Shown one piece after another: positions 45,180-56,165 of a DNA stretch of 64,000 bases. How positions within the stretch are numbered: position 1 is the first letter of the stretch; every line of letters starts with the position of its first letter. The stretch comes from Pterois miles (Eukaryota; Chordata; Actinopteri; Perciformes; Scorpaenidae): positions 4,966,001 to 5,030,000 of the forward strand of contig CAMQGK010000130.1 of the NCBI GenBank assembly GCA_947000775.1, written 5' to 3'. Position numbers and translations under genes: made by a program. The notes beneath the pieces were generated by a model. It was not told where the DNA came from. It did not search any database and saw only the letters and a list, made by a program, of their open reading frames with translations.

Positions 45180-45725
45180 GCTCTAGGGATGGCAATGTCG
45201 GTCTATCGCTTGGTTTGTCCACCAATTTGGCCCAGACTGAACATTTGCTGGCTGAACTGCCATTAAATTGTGTACCAATATTCATGGTCCCCAGAGGATG
45301 AAATGATCTGAGTTTGGTAATCCCTTGACTTTAAATCTAGAGCCACCATGAAGTGGATATTTGTGTTTTGAGTGAAATGTCTCAACAACTTTTGGATGGA
45401 CTGCTATTCAGTTTGGTGTAGACATGCATGGTCCCCAGAGAATAAATAGTAATGTCCTTGGGCGTCTGTTAAGTTTTCATCTGGCACCATAACAAGATAA
45501 ATATTTTAGTTTGTCCGAAGCTTACTGCCAAAAACTAATGGCATCCCCATCAGCCTGAGCTGTACATTGAATTTAGTGGTAATTAGCAAATGTTAGCATG
45601 CTAGCATGCTAAAGAGATATGGTGAACATAGCAAACATTGATTAAAATCAGCATGTAAGCATTATGATTGTGAGTGCATGCTGGTATTAGCATCGTCATT
45701 TGGAAAATGCAGCGGGCAACTGGGT
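45180..45725 (+). repeat. Family C repeat, long copy
   Basis: Two tandem sub-units contain CATGGTCCCCAGAG near 45283 and 45429 and CAACAACTTTTGGATGGACT. Then follow CATCCCCATCAGCCTGAGCT and TTAGCATGCTAGCATGCTAA at 45593-45612, a perfect 20-base palindrome. This is the reverse of the copies at 20.4 and 25.2 kb. Confidence 0.75.
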
Positions 45726-45775
45726 CTGAAAAATGAAGCCAATGCTGAAGTGCCTTAAACTTGTATTATTTCTAA

Positions 45776-45898
45776 CAGCCAGCAGGGGGCGACTCCTCTG
45801 GATGCAAAAATAAGTCTGACTGTATAGAAGTCTATGAGAAAATGAGCCTACTTCTCACTTATTTATTAACTCAGTAAATGTGAGTTTATGGTGTCAAT
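45776..45898 (+). repeat. Host repeat, left part before the hAT insertion
   Basis: AGCCAGCAGGGGGCGACTCC, TAGAAGTCTATGAGAAAATG and GTGAGTTTATGGTGTCAAT belong to a fish repeat I recall. The right continuation begins at 47512 with GTCTCAATCGCTAGG. Confidence 0.7.
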
Positions 45899-47511
45899 TA
45901 GAAGTCAACCGATTGATCATTCGGCCAATTAATGGGGCCGTTATTTATTTATTTATTTATTTTTTTACATCTTTTCATAACCGGCATCGGCCGTTGCCTG
46001 AGTATATTAAGCCAATTACCAAGCAGGTGCATCTGTGGGCAGCCCAGTGTTGTTGCTGTGGATCACGTGGGACATCGGCCCTTGTCAATCCAACTGAGAT
46101 TCTACCAGCAGACCTCAGCAGCTGTCACCCGGTGGACTAACCTTTGCCAGAGTGTGTGACAAGAACAACGTCCTAACTGGGAGCAACCAGGAAAAAAGGT
46201 CAGGCTTAAATTCCTCTCATTCAAGGCCACCTATATTTAACTGGTTAGATATTAAATGTTACTTTTAGAGAGAAAATAGTTGATATATTAATAGCGAGGC
46301 TCCAACCAGCTTACAGGTAGGGATGGGTACCGAAACCCGTTAACAAGATCCGAGGCTAGATTATTGCAGACTGTAGTATTGATAAGCTTCAACGTTTTTG
46401 GTAATGGAGAATTTCTCTCGGTCGGTAGCTGAGTGCTGGGCGGAGCATCTCTCACACACTGCTGCAGTGTTGTGTTCACTCACACAAAGCTCTTAATAAC
46501 TCTGGAGGAGAAAAATAAATTTCAAAAGCCCGACTACACTTTACAAGAGTTGCTTGTCATAATTGGAAGTTTGCATGTGAGGGCGAAAACATGAGCAAAA
46601 CATGTCAAAACATTTGCAAAAAGTTCACTCGGCTTGGTGCACTGCTGCTTTCCTCATTAAACGTGTCTATGGGTCCTACGAAGCCTCTATGACATTACTG
46701 TTAGCTGCCTGTGTGTCATCCCACAGCAGATATGAACAGCAGGCTGTGTAATACCAGTGAACAAAGTTAGATCACTCAGATTCATGTAGATTATGGCCCT
46801 ATGGCCTGTAACAGTGTCCATCAACAAACAAATAAAAAACATGCTTTAGGGCAGTTTTGGAAAGGTGCTTGAAAGGTTTTGAGTCCTGTACTATTACTAC
46901 TATAAACCACCAAGCATACGACTATAAACACTTGCCCAAATTCATTCAATCACCTGTATCATTTAAAAATGTATTTGATTGTAATGTGCATGGAATAATC
47001 TATTTATAGGATGAATTATTTCAAAATAAAACACTAAACATGTACTTTTCTTTTTTTATATATAATTGCAGTCTGATGGCTGAACAGAAATCTAATGCCT
47101 CATGGCAGTATTTCACTGAACCAATTATTTTATTTATGCAAGTTTATACATTTTTTGTCTCAGGAACTTGATAAATGTTCACTAAAACTTCAATTTTTTC
47201 ATCTAAAAAGTTTTGTTTTTCTGATAACCTGTTTCATGTATCTAATATTTAGTTTATACACTATTTTTTATTTAAAATGTATAAGTGCACTGCAGTACAG
47301 ATGCAGAATTGATTGAGATTGGAGAGACAGACCATAGGTGTTGTTCAATAAATGTTTACTGAAGTTAAGAAATTTTGTGTATCATTTGTTATTATTCAGC
47401 CAAACATAGCAAAAAAAAAGCAACTGGCATCATATATCGGCAATCAGCTGCCATGATTCTGTAAAATAATAATAAATAAATAAAAATAAAATCCATATTG
47501 GTCGATCTCTA
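45899..47511. mobile_element. 1.6-kb hAT-like element with 8-bp duplication
   Basis: Starts TAGAAGTCAACCGAT and ends ATTGGTCGATCTCTA; reversed, the end is TAGAGATCGACCAAT (11 of 15 matching). Flanks GTGTCAAT (45891-45898) and GTCTCAAT (47512-47519) are an 8-bp duplication with one mismatch, fitting nTnnnnAn. Near the left end is a (TTTA)n run at 45942-45962. Inside, TAGGGATGGGTACCGAAACC at 46319 looks like the left end of another hAT MITE without a visible right end. No transposase frame survives. Confidence 0.8.
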
Positions 47512-47712
47512 GTCTCAATCGCTAGGTTTGAGTCTTCTTCAATACAGCATGACGTCCATTTAGTAAATTATGGTCCTATTTAGAGTCAAATAGTCTTTGC
47601 AGTCGTTGACTGCAAAAATACAAGATGTAGACAGTCAAAAACCAAGTTGGCCACAGCCACAAACCAAGACAACGAGCCTCAAACCAAGATGGTGCTAGCC
47701 AAAAACAAAGAT
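47512..47712 (+). repeat. Host repeat right part passing into a family G array
   Basis: GTCTCAATCGCTAGGTTTGA and CTTCTTCAATACAGCATGAC continue the host repeat. From about 47605 degenerate G units follow (CAAAAACCAAGTTGGCCACA, CAAACCAAGATGGTG). Whether the host repeat and G are one element or two adjacent ones is not resolved. Confidence 0.6.
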
Positions 47713-48090
47713 AGCAATAATATTATATTATACCACATATCCATATATCTATATCTGCCTATATTATATTATATTATATATATCATACATACATATCATG
47801 TTATGTTATACAACATTACATTATATACTATATCATTATATCATATTTCATTTCATTATTTTATTATTATTATAGTGTATAATGTTTAATTTTCTTAGAA
47901 TTAGATTAGACTATAACAAGATTCTCTGTATATACTTCACACTTTAGTACAGATGTGTTTATTCTCTATTTTATGTGTACATAGATGTGTATATTCTCTC
48001 ATGTATATTGTGCTGATAACCTGCTGCTGTAACACCACCAATTTCCCAACTTGGGAACAATAAAGTATCTATCTATCTATCTATCTATCT
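47713..48090 (+). mobile_element. LINE 3' tail insertion with target-site duplication
   Basis: An AT-rich body (47718-47880) runs into TAACACCACCAATTTCCCAA, TGGGAACAATAAAGTATC and a (TCTA)n tail at 48067-48090. I recall the AATTTCC...GGGAACAATAAAGTATCTAT ending from fish LINEs. Flanks AAAAACAAAGAT (47701-47712) and AAAAACAAGAT (48091-48101) form an 11-12-base duplication. It lies inside a family G array. Confidence 0.75.
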
Positions 48091-48140
48091 AAAAACAAGA
48101 TGTCACGGTGACTACATCCACTTCTTATATCCAGTCTATG
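48091..48140 (+). repeat. Family G right-terminal block after the LINE insertion
   Basis: AAGATGTCACGGTGACTACA then TCCACTTCTTATATCCAGTC is the G right end, matching 22545-22582 and 1866-1904. Confidence 0.75.
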
Positions 48141-48240
48141 TTCTGAATATGTTAGCATGCTGATGTTAGCATTTAGCTTAAAGCACCGCTGTGCCTACGT
48201 TCAGCCTCACAGAGCTCCTGCCATACCAAACTTTGAACAT
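48141..48240 (+). repeat. Family C fragment
   Basis: ATGTTAGCATGCTGATGTTA, TTAGCTTAAAGCACCGCTGT and CAGCCTCACAGAGCTC are C-family blocks. Confidence 0.6.
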
Positions 48241-48715
48241 TTTAAGTTCATCCTTCACCTTTTGACTGAAGAGCGTTTAACTGCTGAATTTAAATCATCC
48301 ACAATCACAACGTTCACCTGCTTGTCTGTTTATTTAACAGCAGAAAGAGCGAGTAATATTTCTTCATGAAAACTTCCTGAATATTTATGACTCAAAACCC
48401 CAAAGTATTTTGAACCCCATAAAATCCAGCCAGACGACGCCTCACTTTGCCTCGGCAGAGATAGCTACATAAACACGATTCAAATACGTCTTAAAGGCAC
48501 GCAGAGCTGCGGCACATGAATACAGTTGGCTGGCTGTGAATCACTCTGCCTTGTGGCCTTATGAAAACAGCACTAGATAAACTCTGACATATTTACACAC
48601 ATCACGGTGCGACTCTTTTACAGAACACAGGAGGGTTTTGTCAGCTTTCGAGGCACTGGGAGCGCAATGATGTCAGGATTTTGTGTGTTGGGAGATTTAT
48701 GCACGAGAATGGAAG
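48241..48715. other. Unassigned sequence
   Basis: Unique sequence with no recognised feature. Confidence 0.35.
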
Positions 48716-48885
48716 CAAAGGAATGTGTCTGTGTATACGTGTGCATGTATATGTGTGTGCATTTATCTACCTTTCAAGCTTGTGCAAAAGCATGAATGCA
48801 CCTTCATCTGTGTGTGGGCTCTGGCGTGAATGTGTTTATGCATGGATGCATGTGTAGGTGTGTGTGAGTGTGTGTGAGGCCTGTT
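48716..48885. repeat. GT-rich degenerate tract
   Basis: Broken GTGTGT/GTATAC runs such as GTGTATACGTGTGCATGTAT and GTGTGTGTGAGTGTGTGTG. Purine-pyrimidine alternation is high. Confidence 0.7.
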
Positions 48886-49050
48886 GCTGGCCATCCAAGC
48901 AGACAGGTGTCAGGTCGTATCAGTGCATCGCTCCAGTGACCAGGTGGAAACCTGGAGGAGAAAAAGGTGAATCACCGGGGCCACGCTGGGGCAACAAAAC
49001 TGCTCGGCTTAGTCTAGCATTACCTAAACGCACACATACACTGATGGCGA
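48886..49050. other. Spacer between GT/CA tracts
   Basis: Nothing recognised. Confidence 0.3.
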
Positions 49051-49072
49051 CACACACACACACACACACACA
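49051..49072. repeat. (CA)n microsatellite
   Basis: About eleven CA units. Confidence 0.95.
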
Positions 49073-49292
49073 CTGTTATCGCAGAGTGAGAGAAGAAGAA
49101 AAAACATAGATAGGAGGCGAGGAGCTCCATGCAGAGAGAGCAATGGGAATGAGTTCAGACTGAGGGAGGCTACTTGACCGGGTCTGGCATCACACACAAA
49201 CTGAGTCACAAAAAGATGCATACCAAGTTAGAAACACACTTACTCACACATACATGTGCGTGACTTCTCCAGCATTAGAGTTGGAGCTGTAG

Positions 49293-49314
49293 CACACACA
49301 CACACACACACACA
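49293..49314. repeat. (CA)n microsatellite
   Basis: About eleven CA units, 220 bases after the previous run. Confidence 0.95.
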
Positions 49315-49497
49315 AATATGGCAACACACAGTAAACGGACGCATCAAATAATTAGCAGCTTGATTGAATTGAACACACACACCGTCTCCAGAGGGGACGT
49401 CAAGTGTGTGCGTTCCATATTTTGTCAGCGCTTGATGAGGAGAATGATCACTCTTTCCTTTTCTCCATCCCTCATTTTCTCACTCCTAATTAATTTG

Positions 49498-49534
49498 CAC
49501 ACACACACACACACACACTCACACATACACACAC
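49498..49534. repeat. (CA)n microsatellite, interrupted
   Basis: About eleven CA units, then interrupted CA/TA units to 49534. Confidence 0.95.
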
Positions 49535-49694
49535 TGTTGTGGGGATAATTGCCGCAGCAGCGATGCTGGCTAATGACAGGAGAGTGGAGCAGAAATAACA
49601 GTGGATGGGGCACCAGTGCCGATGTTCCTTTCAACATATCTCCGCTCCGTCAAACACACCCCTCCTCCACCAATCTCCCCCCTCCTCCAACACA

Positions 49695-49965
49695 CACACT
49701 TTGCCGCCTCCTTCCTTATTCACCCGCCGCCTTCTTGTCGCCTCCGTCACTCTCTCTGCTCCTCCGCCAAATCTCCCGCTCGCTACCCCTCCTTCGCCCC
49801 TGGGTGCCGAAGCAACAGAGGAGTGTCGGGCAGCCTCTGATCACGGCGGCCTTAACCACAATTGAGGGTGACGTGCGGCGGGATGAGACCCGTGTACCGG
49901 AAAACCTTGGCTGGCCTGCCCGCATTCTGCCTGGCGCTTGCCTCGCCTTCCCCTTTTCTTCTCTG
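49695..49965. promoter_or_regulatory. CpG-enriched, pyrimidine-rich segment
   Basis: Frequent CpG (GTCGCCTCCGTCAC near 49737, CCCGCTCGCTAC near 49774, GACGTGCGGCGGGATG near 49869) in a C/T-rich context, just before a long GT run. Five or more frames overlap on both strands, all Pro/Ser/Leu or Arg-rich, which reflects composition. Confidence 0.3.
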
Positions 49966-49976
49966 CCTTTGTGAGC

Positions 49977-49978
<2 letters not shown>

Positions 49979-50023
<45 letters not shown>

Positions 50024-50027
50024 TGTG
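49979..50027. repeat. (GT)n microsatellite
   Basis: About twenty-four GT units, the longest dinucleotide run in the window, with one late interruption. Confidence 0.97.
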
Positions 50028-50269
50028 CTTACAGCCATCCTAATGGGTAGGAAATGTTACCAGCCCACTGGGCTGTGAAGGGCTGAACTCACCTTGAGCG
50101 TTGAGAGCGAGAGGGAAAGACTGAGAGAGATAGACGGGCAGACAAACAGATAACAATGTACATACATGATCTCTTTTCTTCAAAATCCTGTCCCATGTCA
50201 AAAAAGCCTTACACAAAATCTTATTTTGTGTGGCATAGGATAGCCATGGCATCGGCATTTTTGAAACAT

Positions 50270-50800
50270 TTTCTTAGCCGATAACCAACCCTTGTTAACC
50301 GATTAACCTTTAATTAACAAGATAAGTGCCTCGCATGCAGCGATGCACCAGCCGCAGTACATGAACACAACTGAGTCTCCAGTTCACCATTAGGAGAGCT
50401 ACTGTAGCAGCCACGGTGCTGCGTTCACTGTCTCCAGTTCACCATTAGGAGAGCTACTGTAGCAGCCACTGTGCTGCGTTCACTGTCTCCAGTTCACCAT
50501 TAGGAGAGCTACTGTAGCAGCCACGGTGCTGCGTTCACTGTCTCCAGTTCACCATTAGGAGAGCTACTGTAGCAGCCACGGTGCTGCATTCACTGTCTCC
50601 AGTTCACCATTAGGAGAGCTACTGTAGCAGCCATGGTGCTGCGTTCAATGTCTCCAGTGTGTGTTGTTGGTGGCGTTATAGCAGTGTGCACAGTTTATTT
50701 GTCAGTGAATACATGCTAGGAAACGACAAGCTACAACTCCTCAGATGGAAGTCCAGAGCCAACTTCCTGTATCTGTGCCTGTGATGGTTAATCAGTTGAA
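50270..50800 (+). mobile_element. Family F hAT-like element with 55-bp minisatellite
   Basis: The left end TTAGCCGATAACCAACCCTT and GTTAACCGATTAACC is, reversed, the right end of the copy at 60.45 kb. After the array, GTGTGCACAGTTTATTTGTC and AGTGAATACATGC match that copy, and CTACAACTCCTCAGATGGAA matches the fragment at 6.8 kb. No coding capacity. The exact right terminus is not resolved. Confidence 0.75.
50376..50657. repeat. 55-bp minisatellite, five near-identical units
   Basis: Units start TCTCCAGTTCACCATTAGGA at 50376, 50431, 50486, 50541 and 50596, exactly 55 bases apart. A sixth starts at 50651 and breaks off after seven bases. They differ at one or two positions each (CCACGG, CCACTG or CCATGG; GCGTTCA or GCATTCA), so the array is young. 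It is not a CRISPR: there are no unique spacers. Confidence 0.97.
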
Positions 50801-52805
50801 ATGCTTGGGTAAAGGATTGGGAGTCCAAGGATGTCCCAAACAAACATCTGGTGTCAGACCCCACCCAACAGGTCCCTGGCTTCAACCTGCCTACAGTGGT
50901 CAACCCTCAACAGATTCAGGTCTGGACATGGCCCCTGCTTCGCCAGCCTTTACAAATGGGGCAGCAGCTCAAGTCCACTGTGTGAACAATGGAACATATA
51001 TCACTGAAACTTGCCCGATCCATATACTAAAACGAGGTTTAGTCACCCTCCATACAGCAAACCAGGCGGCGACAGCCTGGCTCGAGGACTTTGCATTTGC
51101 TAAATAAATGAATAAATCTCTAGACAGCATGAAATATGGCCAATACTAGCTGACATGAAAGAACAATTACAAATTGCCCAATTTAAACAAATTTCTGGAG
51201 ACCTCTCTCCATTTTTCTCTTGAAGATGGTTAGACGACCAAGGCGACTTGTTTTGTTTCCAGTTCGCTAACCTCTTCTTCGTTTACTCTGTTACTGACAG
51301 ATTACAGCCATGCGTAGCTTATAGCACCAACTTCTGACCAAACCCAGTTCATGGAAATGCACCTAATTCGGATTTCGTTTTCGCAACACTTCAAAAGTTT
51401 GCTTAACAATTGAAGGGAAACACAGCTATTGACAGACCTGGCTGATGCTCTTGTGGCTGAATGGGAGATGAATGGAGCCTGTTATAGCAGCTTATTAATG
51501 CCCACGGGTTTGGACGGAGATAAACCAGGTAATCATAAATCATAAGGTCCGGCTGCATAAATAAAGTACAACTAAATAAGCTACATAGCTTTTTCAAGTC
51601 ACTCGTGAGGATATTCACAATTATCTCGACAATGGAAATTCACCACAACCAACATATTGTGAGTGTTTTTTCATCATGATATGCGATAAAATCCTATATT
51701 GTCTCCTTCCTAAATCATATATGGGTGGAATGTTCAGATGTCCACATATTTTTATTTTTTGTACACACAAAGTGTTTGTGCTCCCTTATTGTCTATCCTG
51801 CAGTATAGATGCTGGGGGCAGGTAATAACATTTGGTGGGGGCAGCAAATATCGGAGCCAATGGCACCCTTGGCTGTGGTTCGACAGAGCTAATGCACACA
51901 CACTTACACACAAATATGCATGATTGCACACACAAACACTCTCGCCAGGCCCCAGATCGACTTAACGCCTTTTTGCTAATTACCTTTACATTTTTACACT
52001 TCTGCTTACTCAAGCTCTGTTTTAGGCAACAGCGGGTAATTGATTTCTGTGTGTGAGAGAGCTAATGGTGGGTCCGTCGGCTGGTCGCTTTGTTGCCAGA
52101 CTGCTATTGAATCTGAATGCACTGCATTTGAGGCACACACGCCAAACACCACTCGGTTCCGACACAGCGGACAGGAAATCTGTTCAAATTAGCGCCGTTG
52201 TTCTCACGTGTTGTATTCCTGGTTTTGGTAAGTCAGGGGAAACGGTTTTGACTGCGGGGAAAAAACCAACAACACTGAATGAGTCTTGAGAGTTCCTCGC
52301 CGTGTTGTGGCAGTAAAGACGTGCGCAAGACGAGCATCTAGTCTTCAAGTCACATCCGATGAGAAAAGTAGCCACAGTCTGTCCTGTCCCATCTGTGTAT
52401 TATTGGCAACCGGACATGTTGCCTCACAGTAAGATATGCAGCAACGCATCGTGCTGTCTTTTGGTCAGCACTCAAAGAGATTCATCATCAAGAGACCATC
52501 CTGATTAAATAAAGTCAGTTAAAATAACATTTAAAAAAGGGTATCAGTGCTCGAAGCTTTGCAATGTAAGGACTACAGGCAGGGCCAGTTGGTGAGCTGC
52601 TGTAGCCTGGAGCTAACAGCTAACATGCTAGCCAGCCACAAACATGCAACATTTACATTTTAAAAACTTCTCAAGGAGTACTCCACTGATAAAAAAAACA
52701 TAAAAATAATAAAGGATCAAAATCTATGTAAAACAAGCAGAGACATCACAGTGCCTACATTACCCACAATAGCTAATGTAGCTCACTTCTCTCAAACTCC
52801 TAATC
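50801..52805. other. Unassigned sequence
   Basis: The 120-codon frame at 50745-51107 starts inside family F and has no recognisable domain. Small C-family words near 52600-52625 (GCTAACAGCTAACATGCTAG). Nothing else. Confidence 0.35.
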
Positions 52806-53520
52806 CTGAAATTAGGTTTAGGCAACAAATCCACATAGTTAGGGTTGGGCAACAAATCCACTTAGGTTAAGGCAACAAAACCCCTCTCATAGGTTTAGAC
52901 AGCAAATCTACTTACTCAGTTAGGTTTAGGCAATAAAACCACTTAGTTAGGTTTAGCCATTAAGTCTACTTAGGTTTAGGGAATAAATTGACTTAACTCA
53001 GTTGGTTTAGGCAACAAATCCATTTAGTTAGGTTTAGCCAACAAATCCACTCAGGTTTAGGCAACAAATCCACTCAGGTAAAGGCAACAAAATCACCCAC
53101 CTTGGTTTAACAACAAATCCACTTAGTTGCAGTAAGTTTAGGCAAGATATCCACTTAGTTAGGTTTAGGCAACAAAAATACTTAATTAGGTTCAGACAAC
53201 AAAACCACTTAGGTTTAGGCAACAAACCGACTAAATGTGTTTAGGAAACAAAACCACTCAGTTAGGTCAAGGCAACAGATCCACTTAATTAGGTTTCGGC
53301 AAAAAAAAAAAAAAAAAAAAAATCTTTAACTAGGTCTAGGCAACAAAACCAGTCAGTTAGGTTTGGGCTACAAATCCACTTAGTTACAGTAGTTACAGTT
53401 TAGGCAACAAAAACATTCACTTATATTTAGGTAACAAATCCACTTAGGTTTAGACAACAAATCCAATAGTTGGGTTTAGACAACAAATCCACTTATAGTT
53501 AGGTTTAGGACAAAAATCGG
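52806..53520 (+). repeat. Family B minisatellite, about 26 units of ~27 bp
   Basis: About 26 degenerate units of the form GGTTTAGGCAACAAATCCAC then TTAGTTA can be counted. Most contain GGTTTAGGCAACAAA with one to four changes. A run of 22 A at 53301-53322 replaces part of one unit. Translated on the minus strand it gives Cys-Cys-Leu-Asn-Leu repeats (53034-53225), an artefact. Confidence 0.95.
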
Positions 53521-53700
53521 TAGGGCTTAAATAAGTACTACAAGTAATGTAACTTACAAAACCAAATGTGATCTTTAACACCAGTCTTCTGGTTGAAAGT
53601 CCTGTTTGCTGGACCCATCCACCTCCCACCCACCATAAACAGCCTTTCTCACTTTTAATTCAATGTCACTAACTCTGAGCGTAGCATAGTCACATTTAAA
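53521..53700 (+). repeat. Family B non-tandem right part
   Basis: AATAAGTACTACAAGTAATG, GTAACTTACAAAACCAAATG, GAAAGTCCTGTTTGCTGGAC and CCACCTCCCACCCACCATAA match the copies at 3.3 and 40.3 kb. Confidence 0.8.
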
Positions 53701-54480
53701 TTTCTTTTCGAAGAATGACCCAGCCAAGACGGCAGCACAAACATTGTTAAAGAGCTATAAAAACATACAACACAAGCAGACAAACACAAAAGTCACACTC
53801 GAGCATGAGATCCAGTTTGGACGCAACACAGAAACAGCTATAAAGCACAAACAGGTCAATCTCAAAACGCTTCAGTGAGAAATTCAAGAACAATCACATC
53901 GACCTAGAGAGCCACTATCTTGGTCCTTTAAAATGGACTTAAATTCCTCCATAACAATCGGCTCCAGTCTCGCCTTTGGGACCAACATCTGTAGAATATT
54001 GTGATAACGCTGGCCATATTAATTTTGGTTTGTGCACATGTATGTGCACAGATACAAAGGGACCAGTTTGAACATTTAATTTGCAGCTATTGTCTTGTTT
54101 TGTTGGACGGTGGTATTACTCTGTCACACAGGGAGCAGACACTTAGAGGCCTTAATGACAATGTTTGGTGCAACACTCTTTTTTTTGCTTTTGTTCTGTC
54201 ATTTACTGACGAATATTGGACAAAATTCAATTGTGGTTTAATTACATGTTCTCTCAAATTTCACCCTAAATTGCCAGACAGAGAAAAACATTTTCATTAT
54301 TGATCACTAAGGTGAGTATGAGGCTAAAATGCTTTTTTTAGGAGTGACAAAGCGGCCTGATTGCAATTGGAGTGCTGGAAGAAAACTGTTTTGCTCTTAA
54401 TTTAAGGCTGACCTCCAATCAATAGCACATTTGATTAAAAGTTTTTTTTTGTAAAATGAGCACATAACTGCTGTCAAGTT
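53701..54480. other. Candidate conserved non-coding element
   Basis: The part 53.95-54.31 kb is unique and motif-rich: GGCCATATTAATTTTGGTTT near 54012, TGTGCACATGTATGTGCACA near 54031 (a near-palindrome), TTCAATTGTGGTTTAATTAC near 54226. A 100-codon frame at 54001-54303 covers it but shows no known domain, so non-coding conservation is the likelier reason for its texture. Confidence 0.35.
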
Positions 54481-55783
54481 TAGTCAAACGCTTCACCGAG
54501 AAGGAGACGACAGAAGCAGTTAGTCTGGCGGTCAGTGGCAGAGTGATGACATTTAAACACAAATAACTTCTTAATCATAGAATACTTTAGTCATCACTTG
54601 TTATACCTTTCAATAGCATCTTAGACAAATTAGTTTGTTGTAGTAAACTTTTAAACAAAACTATAGCAGGCATGTCACCCCTACTTGTAGAACAGGCATC
54701 TCGTCCCACTGATGGCAGTCGAGGAAAGCAGAGCAGCCTGGTTTTGTAACTCATGACAAGGACACTAAATTGTCAGGTTGGGAGAAAACAGAGGCCTTTT
54801 TTGGCCTTGTCCTGATAACAACGCGCCATTATTTACCTGTCATAGTGTACAACACTGTGTTTCAGATAAACTTTTTTCCCCCCATCCCTCCATCCCAGCA
54901 GCAAATTTATCTTTAGACAAACAGTCTGGCCCCCGCGAGTGCTGCTATGCATTCAAATCCCTACATATATTTTTTTATTTATTTCAGAGGCAATGTCAGG
55001 TCGCGGCGCTCCTGACACTCTGCAGAGTTAACACGCAGTGAAGCTTCAAAGACCTGTCTTTTCTCAAGTCGGGGAGATGTAAGCGGCAATGGTGTCTCCC
55101 GTTTGGTGTCAAGGAGGTGATGTATTATGCAGCAGCGGCGCAGTGGGTCATGTTGTGTAAAGAACCAGCATGTGGCCCTGACAGGCTATGTGGCACAACC
55201 TTGAGGTGGTCTGGAGATAATACCGGGTGCGTAAATCCTTTACAAGTAGATGCTTCACGGCGAAGCACGGCCTTTTGCACATTTACATGTTATACCTCTG
55301 AGCAACTTAACAGCCACAAAGGACACTACAACTAAAAAGAAACCTCATATATTATCTAAAATGATATTAATAAAAATATGTTTCATTTAATGTCTATATA
55401 GATTTACATATTACGTATCATTTGACATTTAAACAGCCAAAAGCAGCCACTTTAACAAGAAACATGAAAATACTTACTGTTAACTTAACCCTTCCTTCAC
55501 CTGTAACACTTCGACATCCATTAAAACAAAATTAAACCTGCATTATTAAATGCCATATTTATAGAAACAGGTCTGTGAAATCCTTAGAGAAATATTGAAA
55601 GTAGAAAAAAGTGCCTATAATTTATAGATTAAATTAATGACTGATTAAATAAGATATGCAGTCAAAATATGTATTAAAAAAGCTATATATGCCACTCATA
55701 ACTGCATCCACTGCAATATATCCTCATACAACAGCTCGTATGATATTTTACGAGTTAGTTAGAGTTAGTTCATTTTTCATGTG
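54481..55783. other. Unassigned sequence
   Basis: AT-rich from 55.33 to 55.70 kb. No recognised repeat or gene. Confidence 0.35.
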
Positions 55784-56165
55784 TTTTCCTGTGAATGTTC
55801 AGCAACACGTGACAATTTCTGTTTGTTACATGCATACAATCAAACATAACAAATAGGTTTACTACTCAGGTTTAGGAAAAGATTGTGGTTTGCGTTAAAG
55901 TGGCGATGGAAGTGGTTATACTTAAGCATGGAAGTTGCATGTCTACGTTGATTTCTGGTTTCACGCGGTACGAAGAGCAGTCTCCTGGGACTGTTTCTGG
56001 ACCCAAACCATCGAACCTGACCTCCCCCCTACATGGCATTTGTCACTTTTTATACTTTCTGGTTCACAATTACATGGACTACATACAAACTGATCTCATG
56101 GGCTATGTATGAATCACAGTGCATTACTTTTCGTAGGTATAGTGAGAACAGCAGCAAGACTGACT
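55784..56165 (+). repeat. Family H dispersed repeat, copy 2
   Basis: TTTTCCTGTGAATGTTCAGC, TTGTTACATGCATACAATC, AGGTTTAGGAAAAGATTGTG, GATTTCTGGTTTCACGC, CAGTCTCCTGGGACTG, CTGACCTCCCCCCTACATGG and GTGCATTACTTTTCGTAGGT run parallel to copy 1 at 24589-25030, in the same orientation. This copy is about 60 bases shorter. Confidence 0.75.

Noticed and set aside
50376..50657. CRISPR-like regular repeats
   Set aside because: Units are directly abutting with no unique spacers, and the genome is that of a vertebrate. It is a minisatellite.
50745..51107. 120-codon frame after the 55-bp array
   Set aside because: Begins inside family F and shows no retroviral, transposase or cellular signature.
53034..53225. 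Minus-strand frame of Cys-Cys-Leu-Asn-Leu repeats
   Set aside because: It is the reverse translation of the family B array and has no independent coding evidence.
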